A stretch of DNA of 64,000 nt from positions 1,922,001-1,986,000 of the forward strand of contig CAWJON010000002.1 of assembly GCA_963844565.1 (NCBI GenBank), in the 5' to 3' direction. This stretch comes from JAFEDN01 sp963844565. GTDB lineage: Bacteria; Pseudomonadota; Gammaproteobacteria; Coxiellales; Coxiellaceae. The notes under the pieces were generated by a model. That model ran no database searches. It had not been told where the DNA came from and was given only the letters and a program-made list of their open reading frames with translations. The translations under genes and the position numbers were made by a program. This document shows, piece by piece, positions 26,805 through 36,237 of this stretch; position 1 is the stretch's first letter, and each line of letters starts with the position of its first letter.

Positions 26805-27266
26805 TTAATAGCTCCTAATTTTCTGGCCAACAATTAGCATTTCACGAGTCTTTTTAGTTGAGAATTTTGAACCATCGACTCCAAACTGTTCCAGAATTTT
26901 AAAACCAGTTTTGGTTAAATGACCAATCGCATTAAATATAGTGATTACCGCATCGAAATGACCGAGCCGTTGGGTACGCATATCACCTTGAAAAAAGCGC
27001 ACTTTGACTTTTTCTAGCTGGGCTTTTTGCTTGGCAGTTTCTAATAAACCAAGACTTAAATCCGATCCCATGACCTGGAAACCTTGTTTGGCTAGCCAAA
27101 TCACTTGCGATCCAGTACCACAAGTTAAATCAAGAACTGTCTGCGCCTGATGTTTTTTTAAAATCTTTTCAATAACCCGATTGCGCCAATGAGGCGAACT
27201 ACAACCCAATACATCAAAGTATCGGGATAATCGATTATAGGCTAACGGTAAATTAAGTTTAGACAT
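26805..27266 (-). pseudogene. SAM-dependent methyltransferase with an internal in-frame deletion
   Basis: Residues 1-118 are a normal class I methyltransferase start with motif I TVLDLTCGTGSQ, the GSDLS acidic strand and DAVITIFNAIGHLTKT, a pattern of glycine/sarcosine-type enzymes. After GHLTKTG the sequence jumps to the end of the family (FKILEQFGVDGSKFS...MLIVGQKI). About 90 residues are missing, including the second half of the catalytic domain, so activity is unlikely although the frame is intact. Confidence 0.7.
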
Positions 27267-27293
27267 TTTAAAATCCTAGAGAATTTCAAGCCG

Positions 27294-27671
27294 CTATGCA
27301 ACCTCTTTTATGGGATCGGCAGATTTTTTTTTCATTTGAGATTTGAGCAGCACATAATGTGTGCTGTATGTGGTTTCGATAGCAAGTTGGCCTGTTTTAC
27401 TAAAACGGAGTAGATGGCTGCCACGTTTGTACATCGTCACAGAAGCTTTTAATTTTGAATGAATCGCCCATGACTTAAGCGCCTTCATCGCCTTGGATAT
27501 TTTACCCAGATTTGCAGTGATCGCTTGTTCCAGATAAGGGACTCGTCCCTTTTTCCAGTCTGCTAATTTATCAGACGTTAGCCAACCGATTCCTAGAAAT
27601 AAATCAATGATGTTGACATAGCCTTGTTGAGACACAATCTTCCCCGCCACTTCAGCGACACGGTGTGACAT
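27294..27671 (-). CDS. Conserved hypothetical protein
   Basis: A 125-residue basic protein, MSHRVAEVAGKIVSQQGYVNI then IDLFLGIGWLTSDKLADWKKGRVPYLEQ and a Lys-rich second half. I recall closely similar proteins in several gammaproteobacteria, often beside methyltransferase or GNAT genes, but no function. The conserved SQQGYVxIIDxFLxxGWL motif and the basic tail could mean nucleic-acid binding; that is a guess. A long T-rich tract lies just upstream. Confidence 0.6.
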   Translation of the reverse strand: MSHRVAEVAGKIVSQQGYVNIIDLFLGIGWLTSDKLADWKKGRVPYLEQAITANLGKISKAMKALKSWAIHSKLKASVTMYKRGSHLLRFSKTGQLAIETTYSTHYVLLKSQMKKKSADPIKEVA

Positions 27672-28100
27672 ATCTTTTTTTCTTCTTTTTCTTTTTTATT
27701 TTTTTCAGTTCGTCATTTTCTATAGAATTCATTTTTTAAATCCTAATATCCCATGTCAACGTTCTTTATTTCGGCTGGCTCTGAATAACCGCCGTGAAAG
27801 CTGTATAAACGCATTATTCATAACTATACCTGCATCCGCAGGCTCTCTCCTATAAAATTTAATGCTATCCAATATCGTCTAGAATAACTCGATTAATCCT
27901 GATGAGCTAGGCATAATGGGGTATAGGATTTTCGATCCGATGGTTTAATCATCGTCCAATCTCATCACATTTGAAAACGGACGAGGGAATGAATTCCGTT
28001 CTCATACGGCTGTGGTATTGGTCGTTTTTATAATATTGATTTATAATAACCCACCTTAAAATTCCGTAACTTAAGACAACGTATAAGGATTAATTTTAAC
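27672..28100. other. Intergenic region, no feature recognised
   Basis: About 430 bp. It starts with a T-rich tract (27676-27715) and contains several stop codons in all frames. I found no open frame, no repeat-family copy and no clear hairpin. An AGGATTAA ribosome site at its end belongs to the gene at 28101. Confidence 0.5.
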
Positions 28101-28529
28101 ATGGATAAACATTGGATCAACCGGGCTCGCTCTCGATTCAAGGCAAGTCGGGAACTGATGGAAACACGTGGCTATGCAATTAGTTTTGAGGAAATGATCA
28201 CCTACTTAAATCGAATTTTACCCCATTCAGAAGTAATCCAACAATCTTTGAGAATGCATGTCAACATATACCTTAATCGCACTTTACGCGAATTGCTCGC
28301 TAATGCACTCATACACCAAGACTTTGGATCAACAGGAGTAGGCCCAGTTGTCGAAATTTTTGACAATCGTATTGAGTTTACAAACCCAGGTGGCTTACTT
28401 CCCACAAAACAAATAGACCGATTGATTGGAACAACCCCTGAATCGCGTAATGAAATTCTCGCCAGCGCTTTTTGTCGTTATAATATTTGTGAAGAAAGAG
28501 GCACTGGCTTTCAAAACGCGATCTCTTAA
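28101..28529 (+). pseudogene. C-terminal fragment of an AlbA/HATPase-type ATP-binding regulator
   Basis: A 142-residue frame matching the C-terminal part of RecG-like/AlbA_2 proteins: NRTLRELLANALIHQDFG, then VEIFDNRIEFTNPGGLLP, SRNEILASAFCRYNICEERGTG. This is the GHKL-type ATP-binding region. The N-terminal AlbA_2 domain and the last C-terminal part are absent. An AGGA site precedes the ATG, so it may still be translated. Full-length relatives are found in defence and regulation contexts. Confidence 0.72.
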
Positions 28530-28602
28530 TTTTTCTGAAAACAACAGCTCTAAAACTCAGAATGGGAAATTTAGCAGAAATTGCTAAAATTGAATACAAA
28601 AA

Positions 28603-29358
28603 ATGAACATAGAGATAATCAAGCACATATTAAATAATAATCTTGTTTCAACTATTACAGGAACTATTACAGGTGGTGGATTAGTGCTTTTTTTTGATTA
28701 CCGTAGGAAAAATAAAGAGAGCATCCAAGAAGATTTTAATTCATCTATTTCAATTCAGCTTGCACTACAACAGATGTTAAATGTATTGCTCTATATATGG
28801 TTCGACCATAACAATTGCAGAATTAATGCTTTAAATCTTTATAAACAACAGAATTATCAAGACACAGATAAAATGTGGATTAAATTTCGCCATATTGATT
28901 TGCGTAAGTTTTACAATACATATCTTTATATCGATTTAAACTGGAATTTAAAACAATTCTTATCTGGAAAAACAGGATTAAAACGCGACTTAGTTTATTT
29001 CTTAATTCATGCGCATGCAATATACCAACACATAAACTCACTTTTGGAAATTAGAAACAAAACTTTTAATGAAGCATCAGAGTTAATATCACTCTGCAAA
29101 ATAAATAATGAAGAATTAGTCAATAGTATGTACGAAAATGAAAACTTAATGAAAATTCTCCCAATTAAACTATATGCTGAATTGCAATCAGTAACCGAAG
29201 AATATATTAAATCAATTCCAAACAGTATTCACACTACCTATAACACATTCAATCAAATTTCTAGTTATATTAAAAATGAATTCTCAAATAGCCAACCACT
29301 AACGTTGAATATTCCTGATGAATTAATAGCTTCTCTCAATGAAATAATTTCTAATTAA
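28603..29358 (+). CDS. Hypothetical protein with an N-terminal membrane segment
   Basis: A 251-residue protein, very AT-rich and Asn/Ile/Lys-rich. Residues about 14-32 (VSTITGTITGGGLVLFFDY) form a probable transmembrane helix with a positive RRK just after it, so the bulk should be cytoplasmic. The rest is predicted helical with no motif I know. A short N-terminal anchor plus a helical cytoplasmic body is seen in many small effector proteins of defence systems, but nothing here proves that. Confidence 0.55.
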   Translation: MNIEIIKHILNNNLVSTITGTITGGGLVLFFDYRRKNKESIQEDFNSSISIQLALQQMLNVLLYIWFDHNNCRINALNLYKQQNYQDTDKMWIKFRHIDLRKFYNTYLYIDLNWNLKQFLSGKTGLKRDLVYFLIHAHAIYQHINSLLEIRNKTFNEASELISLCKINNEELVNSMYENENLMKILPIKLYAELQSVTEEYIKSIPNSIHTTYNTFNQISSYIKNEFSNSQPLTLNIPDELIASLNEIISN

Positions 29359-29817
29359 TTCCCTAATCTTAAAACAAGAAACTCAAGTTCTGGCTGCGAT
29401 TTTCATGATACTATCAAGACTATTTATCCCCTGGGCAATCTAACCCTAAAATTGAATATAGATGATTCTGAAAAACCGAAAATAATTGAGCAAACTTTAG
29501 TGTATCAAGATCAATGTCTTAAACATAATTCATCCGTAATTAATACAAACATCTTCGGAAACGACAAATTTAATTGGGTGAGCGCCATATTGTTTTCACG
29601 AGTTGAAGTTTGCCTGTTATTGGAACAAGCAAAAAATTTACCAGGGATTAATTGGGGTAACAAAAAAAATGATTTTGTCATTGCTCATAATCCATCTGCG
29701 CTATATCCTCTATCTGAAGACTTATTCCATAGCACAACTCAACTATATGCTCAAAGCAATCAACTCCTGATTGGAGGAGAAAACATTCTACCTATGATGC
29801 CTCATCAGATTGATTAG
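29359..29817 (+). pseudogene. 3' fragment of an HNH/DUF1524-like gene
   Basis: Directly after the stop of the previous gene the same frame stays open to 29817 with no ATG. It reads CDFHDTIKTIYPLGNLTLKL and continues about 125 residues. The LGNLTL string, a later N and an ILFSR-like segment recall the C-terminal HNH region of DUF1524/GmrSD proteins, but the match is loose. A TTG at 29452 is the only usable start. Probably the end of a larger gene whose front is lost. Confidence 0.35.
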
Positions 29818-29843
29818 AATAATTGAATTTAAGGATTTTTATC

Positions 29844-29972
29844 ATGACTACATCTTCTAAACGTGATAATCTCTGGATTCAGGCCAAGAAAAAATATCGT
29901 TTATCCGCTGAGCAAATTACTATAGCAAAAGAATTAGGGTTAAATCCCAAAAAATTTGGCGGCACGCCCTGA
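29844..29972 (+). pseudogene. Truncated small conserved protein (KRDNLWIxxKKKYRLS family)
   Basis: A 42-codon frame, MTTSSKRDNLWIQAKKKYRL then SAEQITIAKELGLNPKKFGG. The N-terminus matches a family of about 65-80 residue basic proteins in which L-S-x-(E/A)-x-(I/V)-x-M/I-A-x-x-L-G-x-(N/S)-P-K-K is conserved. Here the frame stops just after KFGG, where the family continues. AAGGA lies 11 bases before the ATG. Confidence 0.5.
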
Positions 29973-30087
29973 GTGATGCTAAAAATCAATCAGACCACAA
30001 GAAATTACTGTATAATGTAGCAGAAAATTAGTTTTATCCACTAATTTTAACGATGGCCTACCGAACTGAAAGTACGAGATGACTTAA

Positions 30088-30978
30088 ATGCGCAACTTGA
30101 TTAAATCTATCCTAATTATTATTTTTATGGCCCTGTTGCAACTATCAATATATGATCTTTTTTTAAAGCCCATCATTACAACATGGGGCGCTTCTGAAAA
30201 AGAAGTGTTCATGTCAATGGCCGGTGATAACAAAGCATTAACGATTACCTCTACCCGAGCTATATTGATCAATTCCTCAAAATCTGATGTTTGGAAATGG
30301 TTAATACAGTTAGGTGCTGATCGAGGTGGTTTCTATAGTTATGAGTTTATTGAAAAAGCGATGGGATATGAAACTCGTCATCAGGATTTAATTAAACCTG
30401 AATTTAAAAAAATAGCAGTAGGTGATCTTATCCGAGGATCAATTGATGAAAAACGTAGTATCATTCCTTACAATTTTCGAGTGCTCTATGTTAAACCAGA
30501 AGAAACATTTGTTTTGGATAAGTGGGGGACATTTTTACTACAGGAAGTGAATAGTCGACAAACTCGCTTGATTATTCGATCACAAGAGACTGAAAACTCA
30601 AATCTTTGGGTAAAAGCTGCGAATTATATCGCTGTTCCACTCCACTATATTATGGAGAGGCGAACTTTAATGGGTATTAAAGCGCGTGTTGAAGCTGGCG
30701 AAAATATCCCACTATCAGAGAGTGAAGACATATTCTGGTTCTCTGGCATAGCCTTGTCAGGCTTTCTAATTGTTTTTCTTGTTTTTAGAGGGCGAGGTAT
30801 CACCCAAGGAATTATCATTCCATCCGTCTTTAGTTCGTGTTGGTTATTCTCCCTTCTGCTATTTGACCCAATACCTTTATATAGCATTGGTTTACTGCTA
30901 GTGATGTGCGGCTATTTGGTTGTGTCACTCAAATTTAACCAGGCTAAAACTACTAAGACATATAGAGTTAGACTTTGA
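30088..30978 (+). CDS. SRPBCC-domain membrane protein
   Basis: A 296-residue protein. One N-terminal helix (IIIFMALLQLSIYDLFL), then a SRPBCC/START-like domain at about 50-200 (TRAILINSSKSDVWKWLIQL, GGFYSYEFIEKAMGYE, GDLIRG, FVLDKWGTFLLQ), and two or three C-terminal helices at about 215-282. This layout is known from bacterial membrane proteins with a polyketide-cyclase-like lipid-binding domain of unclear role. Converges with 30983-31411, 4 bp away. Confidence 0.7.
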   Translation: MRNLIKSILIIIFMALLQLSIYDLFLKPIITTWGASEKEVFMSMAGDNKALTITSTRAILINSSKSDVWKWLIQLGADRGGFYSYEFIEKAMGYETRHQDLIKPEFKKIAVGDLIRGSIDEKRSIIPYNFRVLYVKPEETFVLDKWGTFLLQEVNSRQTRLIIRSQETENSNLWVKAANYIAVPLHYIMERRTLMGIKARVEAGENIPLSESEDIFWFSGIALSGFLIVFLVFRGRGITQGIIIPSVFSSCWLFSLLLFDPIPLYSIGLLLVMCGYLVVSLKFNQAKTTKTYRVRL

Positions 30979-30982
30979 GTAT

Positions 30983-31411
30983 TTATATTTTTAAATGGTT
31001 CCCTGACTCAATGGCAGACTTCATAAACACAAGGTGAAATATATTGTTGTTGTCGACCATAATATAAGCATTTTGAGTATTATAAGCATAAACGCACTCT
31101 TCCTTGCCTTTAAACCAATGTTGCCAGGTTATGCAAACCAATCCATCGTCTTTTATGCTATAAACACCTTGATCTGTTTGCGGGGCGTTCGCAGACTTAT
31201 GAGTAAACTTTCCCTGGATTTTGCCATTTTCATCCATGTAGACAGTCACACTGTTATCTGTCTCTTTCCCATAAGCGGTTGAAATTGAGGTATACGTTTT
31301 GTCAACGAACGCTTGTTTAAATTGATCTTGACTGATTGAGTTTAAAGTAGCTCCGAAGCTTAACGAACTAGTAGCGGATAATACAGAAAATATAGCCCAT
31401 TGCTTTTTCAT
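30983..31411 (-). CDS. Small secreted protein of unknown function
   Basis: A 142-residue protein with a signal peptide (MKKQWAIFSVLSATSSLSFG-A). The mature part resembles periplasmic proteins with a FVDKTYTSIS...VTVYMDENGKIQGKF pattern followed by a DQGVYSIKDDGLVCITWQHW stretch and one Cys pair. This is close in style to DUF995-type proteins. AGGA precedes the ATG. No linked genes suggest a role. Confidence 0.62.
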   Translation of the reverse strand: MKKQWAIFSVLSATSSLSFGATLNSISQDQFKQAFVDKTYTSISTAYGKETDNSVTVYMDENGKIQGKFTHKSANAPQTDQGVYSIKDDGLVCITWQHWFKGKEECVYAYNTQNAYIMVDNNNIFHLVFMKSAIESGNHLKI

Positions 31412-31454
31412 GGATATCTCCTCAAATCAAAATTAACAGGGACAAGCATACTGT

Positions 31455-31622
31455 TTACGCGTAATACCTATAATACCATGAAATTGTAACTAAGATTTTC
31501 TGATCACTACTCTCTGACCAGCAACCGGAACAAGCGCCGCGATAACGATCTGTACCCCTGTTCGATGGAGTAAAGAAAGCATGACAGCCTGAGCATTGTT
31601 CTAATTCAGTTTGATTTGTCAT
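31455..31622 (-). pseudogene. N-terminal fragment of a DUF5946-like protein
   Basis: From the ATG at 31622 the frame gives MTNQTELEQCSGCHAFFTPS then RYRGACSGCWSE. Two Cys-x-x-Cys-type positions at this spacing, with the second ending in C-W, match the start of DUF5946-type proteins, which are usually about 120-150 residues. The rest is out of frame, so the gene is broken. The tail (VTISWYYRYYA) is not family-like. Confidence 0.45.
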
Positions 31623-31741
31623 GAATGGTAGTTTAACATAAAGCATCCATATATTCTTAGCTTAAGCTCTTAACCTGCAATTGCAATTGATAATTACAAC
31701 ATTCGTAAATTAACTGTTCTTCTATCAATCGGAAAAATTCT

Positions 31742-32551
31742 ATGTCAATTAAAAATATCATTCGCGATAAAGTGAAGGTTTCACAGGGTGAATTGTACCT
31801 AGAGAAAATAGGTTGTGGCGAACCACTTATTCTAATTCATGCCGGATTTTCTGATCGTAGAGACTGGGAACATCAAGTGAAAGATTTTGGAACAAATTAT
31901 CAAACCATCGTTTATGATCAACGTGGTTCAGGGAATTCTTCCACGATAGAAACAGCGTTTTCCCCAGCAGAAGATCTGAAAGCGGTCATGGATCACTTAA
32001 AAATAGAGAAAACTCATTTAATAGGTCACTCTATTGGCGGGTCGATCGCTTTAGATTTTGCACTTCAGTATCCAGAAAAAGTATTGAGCTTAGTATTGGT
32101 GGCCTCTGGTTTAAATGGGTATTCATGGTCAAAAGAATATCTTGAATTGATGCAATCCGTTTGGAAGACCCCTCAGCCAGAAATCATGACTAAATCATTT
32201 CTTTCCGCACCTTTTTACGCGATAGGTATGCGTGATGATAATATAAAATCTGAAATCGAAATGATCACTCTCGAGAATTTTCGTAAAGTATTGACCTGGA
32301 AAACTTTTGATATACGTGATGTTCATTGGTTTTTTCCAGAAGCTAAAATTAAACTAAAGAACCTCAAAATACCGACTCTTGTCATTTATGGGGATCAGGA
32401 TTCTGAAGATATAAAAAATATCGCTCATATTTTTATCGACAATATCGCTGACGTTAAAAACGCAATAGTCAAAGATACTGATCATCTTCTCAATTTTGAG
32501 AAGCCGGAAGAATTAAATCGATTAATTTTAAATTTTTTATCTCATGTGTAA
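31742..32551 (+). CDS. Alpha/beta hydrolase
   Basis: A 269-residue cytoplasmic alpha/beta hydrolase. HAGFSDRRDW supplies the oxyanion loop, followed by YDQRGSGNS; the nucleophile Ser is in IGHSIGGS near residue 98; the acid is in YGDQD near 219; the His is in TDHLLNFEKP near 247. The lack of a signal peptide separates it from the hydrolase at 13291. Similar enzymes hydrolyse esters or act as prolyl-aminopeptidase-like enzymes. Its 3' end overlaps the response-regulator remnant on the other strand. Confidence 0.87.
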   Translation: MSIKNIIRDKVKVSQGELYLEKIGCGEPLILIHAGFSDRRDWEHQVKDFGTNYQTIVYDQRGSGNSSTIETAFSPAEDLKAVMDHLKIEKTHLIGHSIGGSIALDFALQYPEKVLSLVLVASGLNGYSWSKEYLELMQSVWKTPQPEIMTKSFLSAPFYAIGMRDDNIKSEIEMITLENFRKVLTWKTFDIRDVHWFFPEAKIKLKNLKIPTLVIYGDQDSEDIKNIAHIFIDNIADVKNAIVKDTDHLLNFEKPEELNRLILNFLSHV

Positions 32552-33097
32552 AAATGGGGTGATCAATTTAAAACTGATTATCGTCTTTATCTTCCGATTT
32601 TTTTTCGAATACGTCGTATGATTTAATATTTCCAATAACTGGTCACGCGATTCAATGGATAATTTTTTGAAAGCTGACATTTTTAGGTTGTAAATGGTTT
32701 TCAAGCTGATATGCAGTCTATCCGAAATTTCATCATACGATTTATGTTTTGCTATTAGATTTAAAATTTCATATTCTCGGAAGGATAGTTTTGCAAATTA
32801 TGAGGATTGAATCAAACGATACAGCGTCGGCCAATGTACAGTGTTCATCAAAAAAATACATCGGATGTGCGGCCAGTGACGATAAATAGAAAGGCATGCA
32901 GCTTCTCCTGACATGTCGGGTAATTGGGTATTTACCAAGACGACCAACGGCGATGTTTTTTGATGTTGTCGAACTAATTCGATACCTTTAACGCCGGTTG
33001 CAGCTTCACCGATGACATTAATCTCTCGGTTGGTGATAATTTTTTGCAGCAATTGGCAAAACATCAAATCAGAATCGATTAAAATAACTGAAATCAT
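32537..33097 (-). pseudogene. NarL-type response regulator broken by an in-frame stop
   Basis: Residues 1-99 are a receiver domain (MISVILIDSDLMFCQLLQ...VLVNTQLPDMSG). The position of the phosphate-accepting Asp is Asn. The frame then meets TAA, and directly after it continues in the same frame into a LuxR helix-turn-helix (LSFREYEILNLIAKHKSYDE, ISDRLHISLKTIYN). The linker is shortened, and the last residues are frameshifted relative to the tail remnant at 16854. The ATG overlaps the stop of the gene upstream (ATGA). Probably inactive. Confidence 0.8.
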
Positions 33098-33747
33098 ACG
33101 GGTTCCTCAGTTTTTTTCGGCAATAAACATCGTGCATATTGCTCGGCGGATAACGGTTTAAATGACAGTAATTGACTGGCGTCCTGACCGTTTTGCAAAA
33201 CCTGTAGCGCCTATTGTTCATTGCCGATCAGGGTTGGGCTAGAAGCCGGATAACCTTGAGGAACATTGACGCTGTCGGTAATGCCGACCAATTGCCTGGG
33301 GTATGCTCTGGGCGGACGTGATAGATAACTGGTGTAGCGTTTTTCAAATTCTCTGGCTTTGAAAGACTCATCCTTGATCAGCATCGCGCATAGGTTTTGC
33401 CAGCCGCCCATATCCCAAATCACGGCGTGAATCAGCGAATCGTCAAACACCACCGTTCGATACACGCCGACGCGACGAATGGTTTCCATTACTTTGCTCC
33501 AGGCTCGTAAGGCCTGACCGGTGCAATCACCCTGCAAGGCTGCCACTAATTCCTCGGGTTTGGGGAAAAACCGGTGCGCCGCCGGGCTGCGACACTAATC
33601 GCCAACAGCTCGCTCGATTGCGGTAAGGTCATAAGACTGTAGCAAGCGCCAGTAATTTTCCAAATCGCTGGCGCCAATTGGCGTCTGGAACGTTTGTGCC
33701 AAACCGGTGATCAGTTGTGCGAAGCGCTTTTTGTCGGCTATTTCCAC
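33094..33747 (-). pseudogene. Phage-type DUF6475 gene with two in-frame TAG codons
   Basis: From a GTG at 33747 with a strong AGGAGG site, one frame of 218 codons runs to TGA at 33094-33096, broken only by TAG at codon 51 (33595-33597) and TAG at codon 179 (33211-33213). The middle part is clear DUF6475: TVVFDDSLIHAVIWDMGGWQ and EFEKRYTSYLSRPPRAYPRQ. These proteins accompany phage replication genes. The start codon adjoins the stop of the replication gene upstream, and the final TGA overlaps the ATG of the regulator remnant, so coupling is intact. Both stops are amber. Base use is more GC-rich than around it. Confidence 0.72.
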
Positions 33748-34680
33748 TCACACCTCCTGCTGCAACCAGGTTTGAGCTGCCTGGATGTTGCTGCTCAGCC
33801 GTTGCTCTGATTTGTTCAGCAATTTTGGCGGATGTTGAGCATTGCGGATAAACCGATCGATTTGATCGGCAGATCTCAAAATCAGATGCAGCCCATCGTA
33901 ACGTTCTCCTCGGTCGTTTTGCCCCTGGTTATGCGGCGTCAAGCTGCAGCCGGTGATGGCTTGGCACAAATCATCTGCGCTGTAACCGTTGTCCATCGCT
34001 TGCTGGATAAACCGTCGGCGTTGTTTGTCCAGCACTGCCTTGGGGTGATTCATCACTGCTTGCCCATGTGAAAAAATTTTTGTTACCGGATCGGGAACTG
34101 CACGAGCGTATGAGTGTTGGTTTTTCCATTTCCCTTCCATTTCCACTTCCATTTCCATTTCCATTTCCATTTCCAACGATACAGGCACATGCGCAGTCAT
34201 GTCTTGCATATGCTGACCTTTGTCGGGAACAGCTACTGTTGAATCCTGAACATCATTGTTGATAGCAGAGTTTACGGTTAAATTATTTTGGGGTTGGCCC
34301 TCTGTTTTATGCATAGTCTGATCAATGTCATACAGAACCTCTAATTGAGGATTGAGTAAATTACTTTGTGGTTCGCGCTGATTGATACTTTGGTGTTTAC
34401 GCCAGGTTGGAATACACCCATACAACTCATTTTGATAAACATATTTTTTTATAAAGCCGAACTCCAGCAGTGCTAATAGCGCCGATTCAAAATTGATTTC
34501 GTCGTAAGGCAAAATATCTAATTTAAGTTGTCTAGACCGCCAACGAAAACGACCTTCCGCATCCACCACAGTGAATAATCCAATAAAGATGAGACGCAAT
34601 GGAAAACCGCTTTGCTGCTCGGCTTCAAAAAGTCTCTCATGACGAAATAACTCAGGTTTTACCGTTCTGATCTTACCCAT
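33748..34680 (-). CDS. Phage replisome-organiser-like protein
   Basis: A 310-residue protein. The N-terminus is a winged-helix region typical of phage O/DnaD-like replication proteins: MGKIRTVKPELFRHERLF, then FIGLFTVVDAEGRFRWR and ILPYDEINFESALLALLEFGFI. The middle is low complexity with a Glu-Met repeat (EMEMEMEVEME). The C-terminal 90 residues contain another helical domain (QAVMNHPKAVLDKQRRRFIQQ...HNQGQNDRGERYDGLHLIL). With DUF6475 downstream and the excisionase-like gene divergent, it marks a defective phage or phage-like element. Confidence 0.78.
   Translation of the reverse strand: MGKIRTVKPELFRHERLFEAEQQSGFPLRLIFIGLFTVVDAEGRFRWRSRQLKLDILPYDEINFESALLALLEFGFIKKYVYQNELYGCIPTWRKHQSINQREPQSNLLNPQLEVLYDIDQTMHKTEGQPQNNLTVNSAINNDVQDSTVAVPDKGQHMQDMTAHVPVSLEMEMEMEMEVEMEGKWKNQHSYARAVPDPVTKIFSHGQAVMNHPKAVLDKQRRRFIQQAMDNGYSADDLCQAITGCSLTPHNQGQNDRGERYDGLHLILRSADQIDRFIRNAQHPPKLLNKSEQRLSSNIQAAQTWLQQEV
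34135..34176. repeat. Hexanucleotide tandem repeat inside the replication gene
   Basis: Seven units of TTCCAT with two variant units (TTCCAC, TTCCAA). On the coding strand each unit adds Met-Glu or Val-Glu. Because the unit is a multiple of three, slippage changes the length of the linker without breaking the frame. A similar coding hexamer tract occurs at 53869-53899. Confidence 0.85.
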
Positions 34681-34763
34681 AACTAAAAGGCAATGATACT
34701 CATACCGTTATTGTTAATGTAGGTTTATCTTTATTTACTGATTTTTATCATGGAAAAATAATT

Positions 34764-34991
34764 ATGAAAACAGAGCAACCAATCAGCTTTTCAAAAATGT
34801 TTCAAAAATCTGATTTGCTTTCAAGAAGGGAAGCTGCAGAGTACTTAGGAATTACAGAAAGAACTTTAGCAGTGTGGGCATGTGTTAAGCGATACAATCT
34901 TCCGTATGTGAAAATAGGTCGGTTAGTAAAATATCGACGTTCAGAGCTAGATAATTTTATTAATAGACACACTATTAGTCAGCATGAATAA
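34764..34991 (+). CDS. Excisionase-like helix-turn-helix protein
   Basis: A 75-residue MerR-like/HTH_17 DNA-binding protein: LLSRREAAEYLGITERTLAV, then the wing YNLPYVKIGRLVKYRRSELD and NFINRH. This is the standard form of small excisionase or recombination-directionality proteins of integrative elements. It lies divergent from the phage replication gene and convergent to the SDR gene, about 850 bp from attachment scar A. A decayed near-identical copy sits at 50879-51066 in the same context. Confidence 0.8.
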   Translation: MKTEQPISFSKMFQKSDLLSRREAAEYLGITERTLAVWACVKRYNLPYVKIGRLVKYRRSELDNFINRHTISQHE

Positions 34992-34998
34992 TGAAAAA

Positions 34999-35695
34999 TT
35001 AATAAGGAATTATTTTTCCGCTGTAGTCATAGAAAGCACCACTCTGCTTGAGAGTAAGATTTTTTAATACTTTCCCGTATGCCTGCCACACTTTCAGCAG
35101 GCATTAACTGTGCATTGTCACCACCCATATCTGTTTTTACCCAGCCTGGATGAATGGAGATCACAATAATTCCACTTGATTTTAATTCAACAGCTAAACT
35201 TTTTGTGACATAGTTTAATGCCGCTTTACTTGATCCATATAAAAGATAAGTTGGATCAGAGGCTAAACTGATACTGCCAAGATGGCTGCTCAGATTAACA
35301 ATAATTTTTTGTTGCCCAGCGGCAATAAGTCCAGACAATGATTTTGCAATAAGAGCCGGGGCAATTGTATTAACCCGGAAGTTTTCTAGCCATGCTTCAG
35401 GAGAGATAGGATCAGAATCCTTGTTTAAAGTTTTCAGTATTCCTGCATTATTGATTAATATATCGATAGATTGATTTTGTAGACGGGATGGAAGGCTTGA
35501 AATAGCATTGGCGTCGTTAACATCTAATTCTAAGATACGTAATTGTCCTTTTGCTTTATTTTCTAAATCGATTAATTCAGAAGCTTTACTCGGTGACCGG
35601 CAACAAGCAATCACTTGGCATCCATCTTGCAAATATTGCTTGGTCATTTCTAAGCCAAGTCCCCTGTTGGCTCCAGTGATTAAAATGCTTGGCAT
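34999..35695 (-). pseudogene. Short-chain dehydrogenase, copy 1, frameshifted near the C-terminus
   Basis: Nearly identical to the intact SDR gene at 51074-51769. It has TGANRGLG at residues 7-14, NNAG at 82-85 and the Y-x-x-x-K catalytic pair (YGSSK) at 153-157. At 35074-35076 it has CCC where copy 2 has CC; the extra base changes the end to ESIKKSYSQAEWCFL and a stop at 35027. The ancestral end (FYDYSGKIIPY) would run to 34999. All catalytic residues lie before the shift, so some activity may remain. Confidence 0.85.
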
Positions 35696-35836
35696 TTAAT
35701 ATCTCTCCTTAAAATTAAGACATAAAAATTAAAGTAAGACGGAATCAATCCGAAATAGCGAAGACCCGAATCCTAGCACCAACATAGCACCAGAATTTAT
35801 ATTTTTTGAGACATCTGGTAAGTCTTTGATTTTAAA

Positions 35837-35878
35837 TGGGCCGTGCTGGGATCGAACCAGTGACCCGCTGATTAAGAG
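35837..35878 (-). other. Attachment scar A: 3' half of a tRNA-Lys(CUU)-like gene
   Basis: Read on the minus strand this is the anticodon loop CTCTTAA, the 3' anticodon stem, variable region, a full T-arm (GGTTCGATCC) and acceptor strand ending GGCCCA. The 5' half of the tRNA is absent. The same 42 bp recur at 39550, 51880 and 58363, each preceded on the plus strand by AGTCTTTGATTTTAAA or a close variant. Flanks hold short direct repeats about one helical turn apart: TAGCACC twice on the left, TGACCCCTTA and ATTCCGGCAAA twice on the right, the latter shared with scar D. Confidence 0.88.
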
Positions 35879-36237
35879 ACAGGCGGACAATTGGGAAAGC
35901 TCTTGGTGTCAGCCCAAAAATCATGGCGTAACTATTTGTTTTTAAAATTATTTTTTTAATTTGGACGCTCTTCACAATTTTGTATATTTTACTATAAAAT
36001 CACCAAACCGTGACCCCTTATGACCCCTTGATTCCGGCAAAATTCCGGCAGGCATTTTTTGAACAATTTCCATTATTTTAGCCAAATTCTATAAGACCCA
36101 CTGATTTTTAGCCAGATCCTTGACGCGCTTTCGTGCCTTCTCTAAAATCGTCCACTTAAGAATGATTTTTTTGTTACTGTACTTCAATTTATATAACGTA
36201 GTTATTCTAAAATTGATTGCTAAAGGCCTATATAAAC

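Noticed and set aside
29359..29817. Read-through product joining 28603-29358 with the following open frame
   Set aside because: They share a frame, but the segment after the stop has no link in composition or motif to the membrane-anchored protein; the stop looks genuine.
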